From contig CM040085.1 of assembly GCA_022496805.1 (NCBI GenBank), forward strand, positions 18,009,811-18,073,810: a DNA stretch of 64,000 nt, in the 5' to 3' direction. This DNA is from Pohlia nutans. Taxonomy: Eukaryota > Streptophyta > Bryopsida > Bryales > Mniaceae. A program made the translations under genes and the position numbers. The notes beneath the pieces were generated by a model, which was given only the letters and a program-made list of their open reading frames with translations, did no database searches and had not been told where the DNA came from. Position 1 is the first letter of the stretch, and each line of letters begins with the position of its first letter. Positions 49,148 to 59,223 of this stretch are shown here, piece by piece.

Positions 49148-50936
49148 ATGAAAGGGAAAAATTTTGTCCCTGAGGAAGAGCGGTAGTTGACACAGAGTGT
49201 ATTGGCAATTTCTCAGGACCCTATATGCGGAAACCAACAAAAAGGCAATGCTTTTTGGGAACGTATCACCTTGCACTATGAACAATGTAGACCGGGGGGG
49301 GCTAGGGGAGCAAGATCATTGGAATCTAAATGGGGCACGATTAAACACGACGTTGGAAAATTCATTGGTGCCTATAATCAAGTGAAGAGATTAAATAAAA
49401 GTGGCACAAAGGAAGCTGACATTGTTCGCATGGCCAAGGATTTGTACCGTACTAAAAGTCCAAAGAATACCGAGTTTATGTTTGAACATTGTTGGGAGTT
49501 GGTGAAGGATTTCCCCCAATGGGCTGACGGTGTAACCACATCTCGACAGACAACTCCTTCAAGGAGGGTGTCTGGTTCCTCTGACCACGAGTCGCAATCG
49601 GGATCCCTAATGGGCACCCAAAAATCCGTGAGCAACGTGGAAACTGCAGGTGATGCAACAACAAGCACGCCATTCACATTGAGGCCCGGTGGCACGAAGG
49701 CGGCAAAGGAGACATTGCGTGGTGACAAAATCCAAGACAAAGCGGCTTTGGTCCAAGCTAGAGCGGCCGAGAAGATGGTGGAAGCGACTCTTCGCAAGGC
49801 GGCAAGTCTTGAGTATCACAACATGCTCCTTTTGTTCACCACACCGATGGACCAAGTCACGGCGCCGGAGGCTCAAGAATATTTAAGCCTACTACGACAA
49901 GAGGAGTTGCATAAAATGCGACGACGGAGGGCGGATTCCGCGGCCATGGAAGTACGTGAGCAACATGAGCAAGAGGCCGCGGACATGGCGGAGGCAATTC
50001 GCGAACGTGAAGCCGCGGCGAAGGTGGCACGTGAGGACGAAGAAACACTTCGGCAAATGAGGGAGGCACGATCACAATTTGTGGAGAGCGGTTATGATGA
50101 AGAATTTGAGGTTGATAACAATTGCCAAGGTGAAGAGAATTTTGTTCTTCTCTTGGAGAAAGAGGTCGTGCAAGTGGGCGATTCCACGGACGATGAATGT
50201 GAACATTGGGAGGTGAGGCTTTACTTTGTTGCATTTTTTGCTCTTGTGTTGTTGCATTTCTTGGCCTTGCTTGGTTCCTTTCTTTCTCTAGTTTTGTTTC
50301 ATTGTTTGGCTTTGTTATGTTCCTTTGTCTCTCTTGTTTTGTTGCATTGTTTGGCTTTGTTATATTGCTTTTTTTTGTTATGTTATTTTGGTTTTTTTTT
50401 TACATGTTCATTTGGTTTTTTTTTGGTGGTGTTTTTTTACATGTCAAAACATGCAGTCACAGCCACAGCCGTGGCTGCAGCTGTGGCTGCAGTCACAGCC
50501 ATGGCTGTGGCTGCAGCTGTCAATGTATCCCTCTTTTTGGCCATCGTTGGGCCAATTTTTGATGCCATTTTGTGGCCATCTTGGTGCCATTGTTGGGCCA
50601 ATTTTTGGTACCAAATCACTACATTTTTTGTGTCATTTCATGTTTTGTTATTGAACCTTGTGTCATTTTTTTTGTATCATGCAGGCAAGGGATGTTTTTT
50701 TAGAGCAGGATCCATCCAATGTGCAAATGGTTAGTGTGAGTGGCCAATGGAATTCCTTTGAGGAAACCCAAGGTGGTAGTGAGCGATGGAATGACATTGA
50801 ACATGTTGGACTGGGAACGCCCACCACATCGAATGTCATTAGAGATGATGATAATTTACACAATGCAAACTTTGAAGAGATGTTGGGCCTTGATTTGGGC
50901 CTAGATTTGTATAGCCAAAATCGCTTTTATGAATGA
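49148..50936 (+). CDS. Harbinger SANT/MYB-like DNA-binding protein (with in-frame TAG)
   Basis: This is the second protein of Harbinger elements, which helps the transposase bind the element ends and enter the nucleus. From ATG 49148 the frame reads MKGKNFVPEEER and then TAG (49184-49186), before the conserved part: SQDPICGNQQKGNAFW, then RSLESKWGTIKHDVGKF, a trihelix/SANT fold of about 90 residues. A Ser/Thr-rich linker and a charged coiled-coil-like region (REQHEQEAADMAEAIREREA) follow. Exon A ends at 50212 (GAG|GTGAGG) and exon B is 50685-50936 (CAG|GCAAGG), phase 0, ending at TGA. The TAG replaces a residue where CAG would read EERQL, so one C-to-T change could explain it. The copy may thus be newly disabled, or start elsewhere. 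The intron 50213-50684 is T-rich with repeated ttgcattgtttggctttg and a CAGCCATGGCTGTGGCTGCA palindrome-rich block at 50455-50520. Confidence 0.65.
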
Positions 50937-51075
50937 ATGTGATTGAGTCACACTTTTCTAAATCATGCCAAATTGGCACATTCGACATCCACAAATGTTC
51001 AATGAAGGAGTTTCAAAACACCATTACTAGAAGTGGTTTATGTCAATTTTCATTCTTACTTCAAAAAGTGGGACT

Positions 51076-51633
51076 TTAACCCTTAAACGTACCACTCCTT
51101 TGTAGGAAAGTCAAACTACACAATTTAGCCTTCAAGATTTATCAAAATATATTTTGTAATATTTTTCATGCATGGAATTGAATGTTTCCTATCAGTCTTG
51201 AAATTTTCAGATTTTTTTGATTTAATACGGCCTTTTAAACAAATTTTTAACAAATTTTTAAGTCAAATACTTCAAAAAATAATTTTTATTACAAAAAAGC
51301 TTTAAAAAATTAATATTTTTTTGGGAGCAGGTACAAATTACAATGGAGAATCACATGATATGTTTTCCATAGAAATTTTTTATTTAAATTTTGAAATTTG
51401 AAAGGTGAACATCCTATGTAGTGTAATTCAAACCTTGAGCTACAAAGCTTGCACAAGCAATAAAATACTCAATAATTGGAATTTTTAAGATTTGAAAAGT
51501 GAAGTACAAATTAGACTTAATAAACTTCATTTTCTTAGTTGGGTGTTTTAGCAACAAAAGTCATCTTCAATATCAAAATTGGGTTTGACCAACAAATGTC
51601 CAGAAACTGGACGCTGGGACGTTTAGGGGTTAA
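51076..51633. mobile_element. TTAA element nested in Harbinger
   Basis: The left end is TTAA-CCCTTAAACGTACC and the right end GGGACGTTTAGGGG-TTAA. 558 bp, non-coding. The right TTAA abuts a fragment (51633-51845) related in reverse to 38571-38890. Confidence 0.72.
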
Positions 51634-51855
51634 ACATGATTTTTCATAATAAGTAGAATCAAATAATGGAAACCATTCTATTTTGTAGTGCATGTTATTC
51701 CAGTTTCATTACAACATTTAATAATAAATATGATGAATCCAATTGTACAGATGTTATCTTCACATTGACATTTACAACTTTGTTTTATACATCAACTCCA
51801 TTTTCATTTTTCATCAAACATTTTATAACAAATCTTTGAAAACAATGTTGAGTCG

Positions 51856-52010
51856 GGACCCCAGCTGCACTACCTGGGGCCCCAGCTCCACTACCTGAGG
51901 ACCCCAGCTGCACTACCTGGGGACCCCAGCTGCACTACCTGGGGCCCCAGCTGCACTACCTGGGGCTCCAGCTGCACTACCTGGGGACCCCAGCTGCACT
52001 ACTTGGGGTC
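51856..52010. repeat. GC-rich minisatellite upstream of the dioxygenase gene
   Basis: Seven units of 21-22 bp (ggggaccccagctgcactac plus ct) and a partial eighth. Each unit holds a near palindrome, ccCAGcTGcactaccTGGG. It ends 260 bp before the dioxygenase start and stands out sharply from the AT-rich flanks. Confidence 0.93.
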
Positions 52011-52269
52011 TTTGTTTTTTACTTTCTACTTAATTTAATACACACTTTTACTTTTTAAATTGACATTTTTACATTTAGGGTCACACATTTAAATACACAC
52101 TTTTACATTTACTTTTAATACTTTTAAATTGAAAAGTAAAGTAAAAGCTTTTATAAGTAACTATATAATGAGGATTTTTTATTTATTAAAATATATACAA
52201 AGTATTTATTGTCTTACATTCTACTACCTTACATTCTATTAGTCTATAACCATTCATTTTATTGCGGAG

Positions 52270-53847
52270 ATGGCTGAGCTTGAGATACATGAGGCAAAAA
52301 AACCTAGAATTGCACAAGTCATTGCTCTTAACTTCATAGAATCTACAAAGATTTTAGAGTTAGTTTATGATTCAAATACAAAAGGTTGTAAATCTCCTGG
52401 ACACACTCAGAAGTTGTATGATCGTTTGTATGTTATTCCGTGTACAAAAACCCTAAAGTGGCAATATTTCCATAATATATTTATGGACGCAGCATCTAGG
52501 GTAGAATTGACTGTTCATACAAAACAACAATATTACGTTCATTATTGCCACAAAATTTGTGGTGATTGTCTACAAAAGTCATTACGTTGTCCAATATGCG
52601 AAAATATATCGAACCTCGATTTCTCAAAGCATACAAAATATATTTTTGATACGTCTATTACTAAAGATATTGAAATAAGTAGTCTAAAGGATTTTCATGA
52701 TACTTTTCAGGGGTTAGAAAGTTTTTTACAAAAAAGAAGTGAAAAAAACAAAAAAAACACGTCCCTTTCATACAAAATACTTCAATGTACATTGGTGCAA
52801 AAAGGGTATCCTGAACTATCTATTCTCAAGCAATTCGACATAAAAACAGATATGAGAATTATCATTAGCTACACAAGCATTCCAGCGGAGAAAAATAAAA
52901 AAGAAGAACCATATTGGGAGAATAAAAAATTTGAGAATGCGTGGCAAAAAGTTTATAAAGACAGTCATCTTATACCAACATCCATTGCTTTATTATTACT
53001 AGATGGTAATAAAGTAGTGAATGATAAAATATTGAATTCAAGTGATTTATCACTGAATCATGTTTTATTTATTTATATACCTGCAATATGGAACAATGAT
53101 CTGGTTGCATATCAAAGCATATTATCCGATGCAGACATATATTATGAAACTGCTCTGTTCAAGGGAAAGTCTAATCAACAAGATCCAAAAAGAGGTAGTT
53201 ACAAGTCTGTAGGCTATGGCTATATAGCCCATGGAGGAAGAAGTTCAAGAGGAGATGTGGTACCATATGATCGTAAAAACATGCCTCAAAGCACAAAACT
53301 TGCTTTCAGGCGCATAGCAGATTCTGTTGCAACAGCAATGTGGAAGGCATTAAATTTATTTGGAGGTCCAGTTAAAGATTTTTTTTCGAATCAATTTCAA
53401 CCTATAAATTGTATACCAATTGGGTTAGGTGCATATCCAACACAAGTGCATCAATTGCACATGTCCAAGAACTCTTTTATAAAGCCACACATCGATAAAT
53501 TGGATTTTGACTGCTCTTTTATATGTTGGTTCACTAAAGGACATCCCAAAAGAGGTGAATTTGGAGTTTTTCAACATTATATGAAACTCCAAAATAACAA
53601 CGGGGCTAGTATATTTGTATTCAGCAAATATATCAGCCATGGAACGTTACAATTTGATTCCAATTCATTATCAGATACTGATTTCAAGATTGGATGTGCC
53701 TTGGTTAATAAAGTAGCAATTTGTACAAGAGTTGAAAATCAACTTCAAAGTGAAAATCCTATCACTTGGAAAGATATCAAGTATATAGATTATATTGATT
53801 ATGGAGATTGCGAGAGTGAGGATGTAAATGAAAATGAGGAATCGTAA
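52270..53847 (+). CDS. RING-like zinc finger plus 2OG-Fe(II) dioxygenase (TET/JBP-like)
   Basis: An intact, intronless 525-aa frame with a clean ATG at 52270. Residues 40-112 are Cys/His-rich (CKSPGH, then HYCHKICGDCLQKSLRCPIC at 91-110), like a RING-type zinc site. Residues of about 165-275 are unassigned. Residues of about 310-490 look like a double-stranded beta-helix dioxygenase: HxD metal pair in KPHIDKLDF (His407, Asp409), RGEFGVF, and distal His in SHGT (457). The lead-in YPTQVHQLHMSKNSFIKPH and the spacing resemble TET/JBP-type base oxidases, which act on 5-methylcytosine or thymine in DNA, but this is by eye. The C-terminus is acidic. The gene is AT-rich, sits between relics of TTAA elements and lies inside the Harbinger element, so it is probably mobile cargo or part of another nested element. 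Other 2OG oxygenases (AlkB or prolyl hydroxylase types) are alternatives. Confidence 0.62.
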   Translation: MAELEIHEAKKPRIAQVIALNFIESTKILELVYDSNTKGCKSPGHTQKLYDRLYVIPCTKTLKWQYFHNIFMDAASRVELTVHTKQQYYVHYCHKICGDCLQKSLRCPICENISNLDFSKHTKYIFDTSITKDIEISSLKDFHDTFQGLESFLQKRSEKNKKNTSLSYKILQCTLVQKGYPELSILKQFDIKTDMRIIISYTSIPAEKNKKEEPYWENKKFENAWQKVYKDSHLIPTSIALLLLDGNKVVNDKILNSSDLSLNHVLFIYIPAIWNNDLVAYQSILSDADIYYETALFKGKSNQQDPKRGSYKSVGYGYIAHGGRSSRGDVVPYDRKNMPQSTKLAFRRIADSVATAMWKALNLFGGPVKDFFSNQFQPINCIPIGLGAYPTQVHQLHMSKNSFIKPHIDKLDFDCSFICWFTKGHPKRGEFGVFQHYMKLQNNNGASIFVFSKYISHGTLQFDSNSLSDTDFKIGCALVNKVAICTRVENQLQSENPITWKDIKYIDYIDYGDCESEDVNENEES

Positions 53848-54703
53848 ATTTCTTACAATTACTTGATTTGAATGTAAAGTAATTGATTTGTAATGTGAAT
53901 TTTTGAAAAATAATATAAAAATAAGATAATGTGAATTTTTGGAAAATTATGAATTTTTGATGAAGTTTGGTTCAAAAGAGAAAATGAGGAACTTGATGTT
54001 TAGTAATTATCCATATGGTCAAATTTACAAAAATAGCTTTTTATCTTCTCATAATGAATTTAGAAGCATTTAACTTCAAAAATTAGTTATGCTTGTTTGT
54101 GTGCATACATTGAGGTAGATATTGGCCGGGCGGGTGCAGTAGAACAAAAGCTACCTTATTCAATTCTATTTTCAATTCAATACTGCCTCTCGAGTCTGTG
54201 ATTCTATGTTATATTACACAGCCCAACTTTGACCTTAGTATGAGGATAGACACCAATGGCAAGCCCAATTACTTTGGTCGTTTGAAGATTGAGGATGCCC
54301 TAAAGAATTTCACTATGATGCAACATGTATCTTGTTCTACTTAAATGCACTCTTTTGCTATCTATCTTTTGCTATCTATCTATCTTCTATTTAAATGCAA
54401 TCTTTTGCTGTATATTTATCTTACATGCATGACTGGAAAACTAAATTTGTTGCATTATTATTATTATTAATATTGTTCATATTCATTTGTAGTCATTGTG
54501 AAACCTTTAAGCCAGATTTCACAAGTCAAATTTCATACATACATAGGAGTGAGTTTTAATCATTATGAAATAAATATCATAATAGAGAGGGGTTCAATCA
54601 TTTAGGGTTGCATGAAATTTTTTATTCCCAATATGAAGTGTCACTAACGTCACTAACCTCAATTTTTGGGGTTAGTGAGGTTAGTGACGCTTGATATTTA
54701 CTT
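53848..54703. other. Spacer inside Harbinger with family F fragment
   Basis: About 53945-54075 is a fragment of the TTAA element family seen at 29604-30153. At 54640-54690, tcactaacgtcactaacctc and ggttagtgaggttagtgac form a hairpin. No gene is seen. Confidence 0.5.
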
Positions 54704-55744
54704 TTACCCCTAAAGGACAAAATGTCTTAACTAGGACATTTCAATCTTCGGGTAGGTTCCCATGGTATCAATTTTAATTTTAATTTTTTGAAATAAATCA
54801 TGAGAATTCGGTATATCAATACTAAACTGGGGATTTTTATTTATTTTTGATTCCGAATATATAAGTGGAAGTTATCCCCTAAACGTATCAGGGTGTCCCT
54901 GGAATCGACAATTTGAGAAAAATCATCATAAACTACTATTTAGAAGAATATTTTGAAATTGATATACAAATGAAAATTCTAGATTTTGAATTTTAGATTC
55001 CATCCGTACGGTTTGATTCACTAATACTATCACCAATATTTAATTATAAAATTTGAATGTTAAAATTAAAAAATTCCTTCTAAATTCGATTACAAACAAA
55101 ATTTTAATATTTTTTGAGTAAAATTTGTTGGAATGAATTTGAAACGAGATGCTCTTAAACGTGGTGATTCCTTGAAATTTTTGAGTTTCTTAAATCTATG
55201 ACCTCATTTTTGCAAGGCCACTTTTAAACTACAGTCAATGCAATTTTGGCTTGGTCAATGACTTGAGATACTTCTACATTTGTAATTTTAGAGAAATATG
55301 AAATCAAGTATGACTAAATCCAACCGTTAGATAGGAGAACAACTTGGTGAAGAATCTCCAAAAAAATGGATGACTTTCATCCAAGCATTGATGAGAACGT
55401 AAGAAGGGTTTGAATCTGTTAGTCGTTCAGTTTCTGGACGCTGTGACGTTTAGGGGTTATGGAGCAAAAAGGGCTTTTTTGGAGAGATTGGGCAATGTGG
55501 GCAGATTGCAAGATTATAGCGTTTCAAGTGAAAAGTTGAAATTGCTATCTTTTTGGTTTTTTTTTACTGTCTTTGAAGACATGGGAAAATTGGTTAAATT
55601 GGTTAAAAAAATTCTTAAACTTTATTTAAATGTTTGATTAGGTATTTTCTATCAAGCAGAAATAAAACATTCACAATAAAATAAATAGAAAGAGGTGAAA
55701 ATGATGCCAAAAAACATGAAAAATCGCGGTCCTTTAGGGGTTAA
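54704..55744. mobile_element. TTAA element, family B, with nested family C
   Basis: The left end is TTTA-CCCCTAAAGGAC and the right end GGTCCTTTAGGGG-TTAA. Its left 60 bp match the right end of 9997-11179 reversed. The element at 54872-55460 is inserted inside it. Confidence 0.72.
54872..55460. mobile_element. TTAA-type element, family C, flanked by TTAT
   Basis: The left end is TTAT-CCCCTAAACGTATC and the right end GTGACGTTTAGGGG-TTAT. The flank is TTAT on both sides rather than TTAA. It is closely similar along its whole length to 13727-14305. It lies within the family B element, giving a three-level nest with Harbinger. Confidence 0.78.
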
Positions 55745-55882
55745 AGTAAAATGGCTAGATACTTTAAAGAACTTGGTGTAAAACATATTCAACCAAAACC
55801 ATTGTCATTTCAATCAACTTAAACCATTGTCATTCCAATCAACCTAGATTCACACATTTAATTGTAGTCACGATTTTATAGA

Positions 55883-56992
55883 TCATGCCAAATTGGCACC
55901 TTTCATCATCCACAAGTGTTCTATGAGATCGCCGCGGAGACCAAAATGGGTGTCCGCATTCCCAATATCTCTTGTACTTTCCACTAACTCATCCAATGTC
56001 AAGCCTCTTTGCATTGGAACATTTCCTTCATGCAAACCGCCAACTATATCATCTAGTCCTTCAATGCCTTCCTCATCCTCAAGTATCATGTTGTGGAGTA
56101 TGCAACAAGTGAATATAATATCGGTGATGGAATCCATGCTCCATTGGCGGCTCGGATTTTGTATGATTGCAAAACGGGCTTGCAAAACACCAAAACACCT
56201 TTCCACGTCATTTCGAACCGCCTCTTGTCTTTCGGCGAAATAACTTCGCCTCTCATCTTGCGGCTGGTGAATGCTTTGCACAAAGCATGACCACTCAGGA
56301 TAAATCCCATCCGTGAGTAGGTAATAGCGGTCATACCTACAACCGTTGACCTCAAAGTGCATGTTATGAGCTTCGCCCGTCAACATGTTGTGTATCAATG
56401 GTGAACGGTCCAAGACGTTCAAGTCGTTGTTGGAACCCGGTAGTCCAAAAAATGCATGCCATATGTGCAATCCACCATCCGCCACGGCCTCCAAAACAAT
56501 GGACTTCTTCCCATCTTTGTCACCAAAATCTCCCTGCCAAGCCACCGCACAATTCTTCCACTCATAATGCATACAATCAAGCGAGGCAAACATCCCTGGG
56601 AAGCCACGATCGGCATTAATGGCCAACTGTTTCTCAAGGTCGGCACGTGTAGGCTGTTTCATGTGATAACTCTCAAACTCAGCCCTAATTGCAACGCAAA
56701 ATCGTTTCAAGGACTTCATTGCGGTGGTCTCACTAGTCCTACAATACTCATCTGTGGCATCGGCACACAACCCGTAATATAGCATCCTCAATGCAGACGT
56801 GATCTTCTGATGCGGAGACAACCCCTGTAAACCGCACTCGTCTGATTTCTGCACAAAATAATCATCTCTAGCACAAACCCTATCAAGGATTGTCAAAAAC
56901 AAAGACCTCCGCATGCGGTAGCGGCGACGAAAAAAATGAGGTCCATACACGGGCTCATCCGCCAAATAATCAGACATCATTCGAGCGTGCAT
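55883..56992 (-). CDS. PIF/Harbinger DDE transposase (HARBI1/ALP1-like nuclease)
   Basis: An uninterrupted 369-aa frame from ATG 56992. Family features in order: DYLADEPVYGPHFFRRRYRM near the N-terminus, the helical region LSPHQKITSALRMLYYG, then the DDE nuclease with Asp139 (FASLDCMHYEW), Asp218 (LLTDGIYPEW) and Glu254 (NDVERCFGVLQARF). LPGSNNDLNVLDRSPL and ADEFVQS-like blocks between them are typical. Length and all three catalytic residues look normal, so the protein may be active. It cuts the element ends and makes 3-bp TAA duplications. The frame stays open about 14 codons upstream of the ATG without another ATG. It is convergent with the SANT/MYB gene and belongs with it. Confidence 0.93.
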   Translation of the reverse strand: MHARMMSDYLADEPVYGPHFFRRRYRMRRSLFLTILDRVCARDDYFVQKSDECGLQGLSPHQKITSALRMLYYGLCADATDEYCRTSETTAMKSLKRFCVAIRAEFESYHMKQPTRADLEKQLAINADRGFPGMFASLDCMHYEWKNCAVAWQGDFGDKDGKKSIVLEAVADGGLHIWHAFFGLPGSNNDLNVLDRSPLIHNMLTGEAHNMHFEVNGCRYDRYYLLTDGIYPEWSCFVQSIHQPQDERRSYFAERQEAVRNDVERCFGVLQARFAIIQNPSRQWSMDSITDIIFTCCILHNMILEDEEGIEGLDDIVGGLHEGNVPMQRGLTLDELVESTRDIGNADTHFGLRGDLIEHLWMMKGANLA

Positions 56993-57660
56993 ATCGTGCC
57001 TATGTCTATCAATGTTGGGCGATTTTCCGGGACGTGACCCTCAAACATGGCGCGGTATTTCACGTCCCGGTACCCCTAACCCTAAAAACCAATTCACATT
57101 GAAATCATCTTCTTCATCGTCCTCCAAGAAGAGCACACGTGTGGCAATAAGGCGTTGCCGCCATTGCTCCATGGCGCCTAAGACTACTCACCTGCCCTAC
57201 ATGAGCATGGACGTGACCTAAAACCTTAAAAACCAAAAAGCAAAAAAACTGTGAGCAACCTCTCCCTCACAGTCTCGAAATACCAGTTTCAGATCTCACA
57301 GTATGAAGAAATACCAATACCAGTGAGGCGACAGAGGACAAGATGTCAAGCTCAAATTACACTGACTCAATTCCTGCATAGGTAGCTGCACCAAGAGATT
57401 GCCTGCAATGCAAATAAACACTGGTGGGGGGTTTCGGGTACATCTGGAAGGGAAGGGTTGTCTGCATTAAATTCCCACCTGAGCTCAGGACCCTAAACCT
57501 CCTGAGCTGCCCATGGCCGCCCTCGAGCTGCCCATGGCCGCCTAACCCTAAACCCACGGCCGCGCCACCGTGGCTGCTGTAAAGCCGGGAGCAATGGCGG
57601 AAACGACCTTCACTCAACCATTTTCCAAATCAGTCAGACCTCGAATCCCGTGACTGACAG
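56993..57660. other. Transposase upstream region
   Basis: 5' side of the transposase gene, GC-richer than the flanks. A duplicated word gctgcccatggccgccc occurs at 57505 and 57528. No additional gene is supported. Confidence 0.35.
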
Positions 57661-57774
57661 GAGGCTTGATTTCCTTCTGGCGTGGCACAGTGAGGCTCCC
57701 ACAATTTGGCGAGTCAACAGTTAAGATCCGGGCCCTCCAAAGCTCCTTCCCCGAGCCCTTGATTTGGAGAATGG

Positions 57775-58255
57775 GTGAGGATCCGCACCCCTGCTCGCCA
57801 AACGCGGCCGCAACAGGGTATTGCGGGCCCGGGTTCCAATTTCTGCCTCACCGTGGCCCACGCAAAGGATTTTTTCCTTCCGGCCTCGCTAAAGTTTCTC
57901 CTCAACTCGCTAGTTTCCAGAGTCTGTGTATTTCTTCCCCGCGCCCAGAACACGGAGTACTGAGACATCGATCCTGCTGCAGAGATTCAGATTCATGACT
58001 GCGGGCTATTTTTGAGACCGGTGACTGTACTCCAAGCTTTGTCGTGTGCCAATTTGGGACCATGACTCGTGTGTCAGAAAGTTTGCTAAATGTGTTCTTG
58101 TTCTCATTCGAAATTTAGTTCGCTCCGCAGCGCCTTGTCAAAGCTTTAGCACGGATGGGTGAGGGAGTCGGAATTTGCCGAGTCACACGAGGGTCAGAAG
58201 GCCCTGTAAAACCCCTTTGGCGCGTCTAGCATTCTGCGCAGGGGTGCGGATGCTC
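57775..58255. mobile_element. Second inverted-repeat block at the Harbinger right end
   Basis: GGATCCGCACCCCTGC (about 57779) mirrors GCAGGGGTGCGGATGCTC (to 58255). It is about 475 bp, GC-rich and non-coding. It replaces or interrupts the expected last bases of the MITE-related right end, ggagaatgggtgaggat, and then supplies a normal GGATGCTC-TAA terminus. It could be a related Harbinger MITE inserted in the terminus. Confidence 0.6.
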
Positions 58256-58309
58256 TAAGAGCAGGAGCACGCCAAGTCCACTCTCGTTCTAAATAGTGAC
58301 TGTACATTA

Positions 58310-59221
58310 CAGTAGGGTCCAAAAATAATTCGAATTTTTTCTCCAAGATAGAAACCATGATCTTTGAGAAGCTCCTTTGGGCTCAAAAATGCATCAAATC
58401 ACACACCATAAAGTGCATTGGAAAGGTAATTGAGTTAACCGAAAAGAAGCCCATCTAATCTCCCTTTTTGCTTTACTTCTAACCTCTTTCTTGAACTATA
58501 CTTGGGTTGAATAGTGTCGTGTCATAAATTGTCCCCTTATGGGCCATGGGTTTGGAGCTTTTTATTTTTTTTGAAACAAATGGATGCTTTATTTCCATTG
58601 CATGGGTTTGGAGCTTTGGTGGAAGGTGTGGAGAATAATGACAGTGGCTTACTTTAGATCGTCTCTCAACTCAACATAGATTAGTTTTTGGTCTATTTAT
58701 ATTTCAATATGAGTTCAAGAGGTATTCAACACGAGTTTGCTAAAACTTTCCTCTTTGGGCTGACTTTTCGGTTAACTCAAACAAAGTCTAGTTTTAAGCT
58801 TCAATAATTTTGTTTTATTATTTAATCTTTTTGGATAAAAATTTTCAATATGAAAATTTTGTTTGCAAAATGATTTGAAACTTTAATCAGTTATATTTTA
58901 GTCAAAAAAATCCCAAAAGTAGTGATTTTTTTTTGTATTTGATTCTTAAGACAATTTGTATATTTTCTTGATACATTATAAGTAACAAAAGTTGTATCCA
59001 TTTTTGCCTAAAGTAAAGGTTTAAAATGGGTTAAAAATGAGGTTTTTTCATTTAATTAAAAATAGATGAACGTATTCTTTTTGGATTGAAACTCACATGT
59101 ATGTGTAGTGCATCTTGTATACTAGAACATGTCTAAATTTGGCTCATAAAAACCTAAATTTCTCATTGTAATGGTAATACATATAAAATTGAGAATTTCG
59201 AATTATTTTTGGACCCTACTG
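58310..59221. mobile_element. Tc1/mariner-like element 1
   Basis: Perfect 25-bp terminal inverted repeats begin CAGTAGGGTCCAAAAATAAT at both ends, with TA target duplication (58308-58309 and 59222-59223). It is 912 bp, AT-rich and has no transposase. Confidence 0.88.
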
Positions 59222-59223
59222 TA

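Larger units (their letters stand above)
45957..58255. mobile_element. 12.3-kb PIF/Harbinger element with nested insertions
   Basis: The left end is GAGCATCCTCACCGTTCC at 45957, directly after a TAA shared with the MITE. The right end is GGATGCTC at 58255, followed by TAA (58256-58258). The right-arm sequence homologous to the MITE stops at about 57781; the last part is a second inverted-repeat block. The element carries the two genes expected of Harbinger, a SANT/MYB-like protein (49148-50936, plus) and a DDE transposase (55883-56992, minus), and also a dioxygenase gene (52270-53847). Nested TTAA elements are at 51076-51633 and 54704-55744. A 250-bp direct repeat lies at 46537-46790 and 47577-47821. 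Confidence 0.8.

Noticed and set aside
49378..49797. Minus-strand frame opposite the SANT/MYB gene
   Set aside because: It is a shadow of the plus-strand gene, which has clear family motifs.
51633..53944. Dioxygenase gene as the cargo of a complete TTAA element
   Set aside because: TTAA-family fragments lie on both sides but belong to different families and lack matching inverted ends.
56993..57080. Upstream coding exon for the transposase reading MFEGHVPENRP
   Set aside because: It is in another frame from the main ORF with no convincing splice pair, so it was not added.
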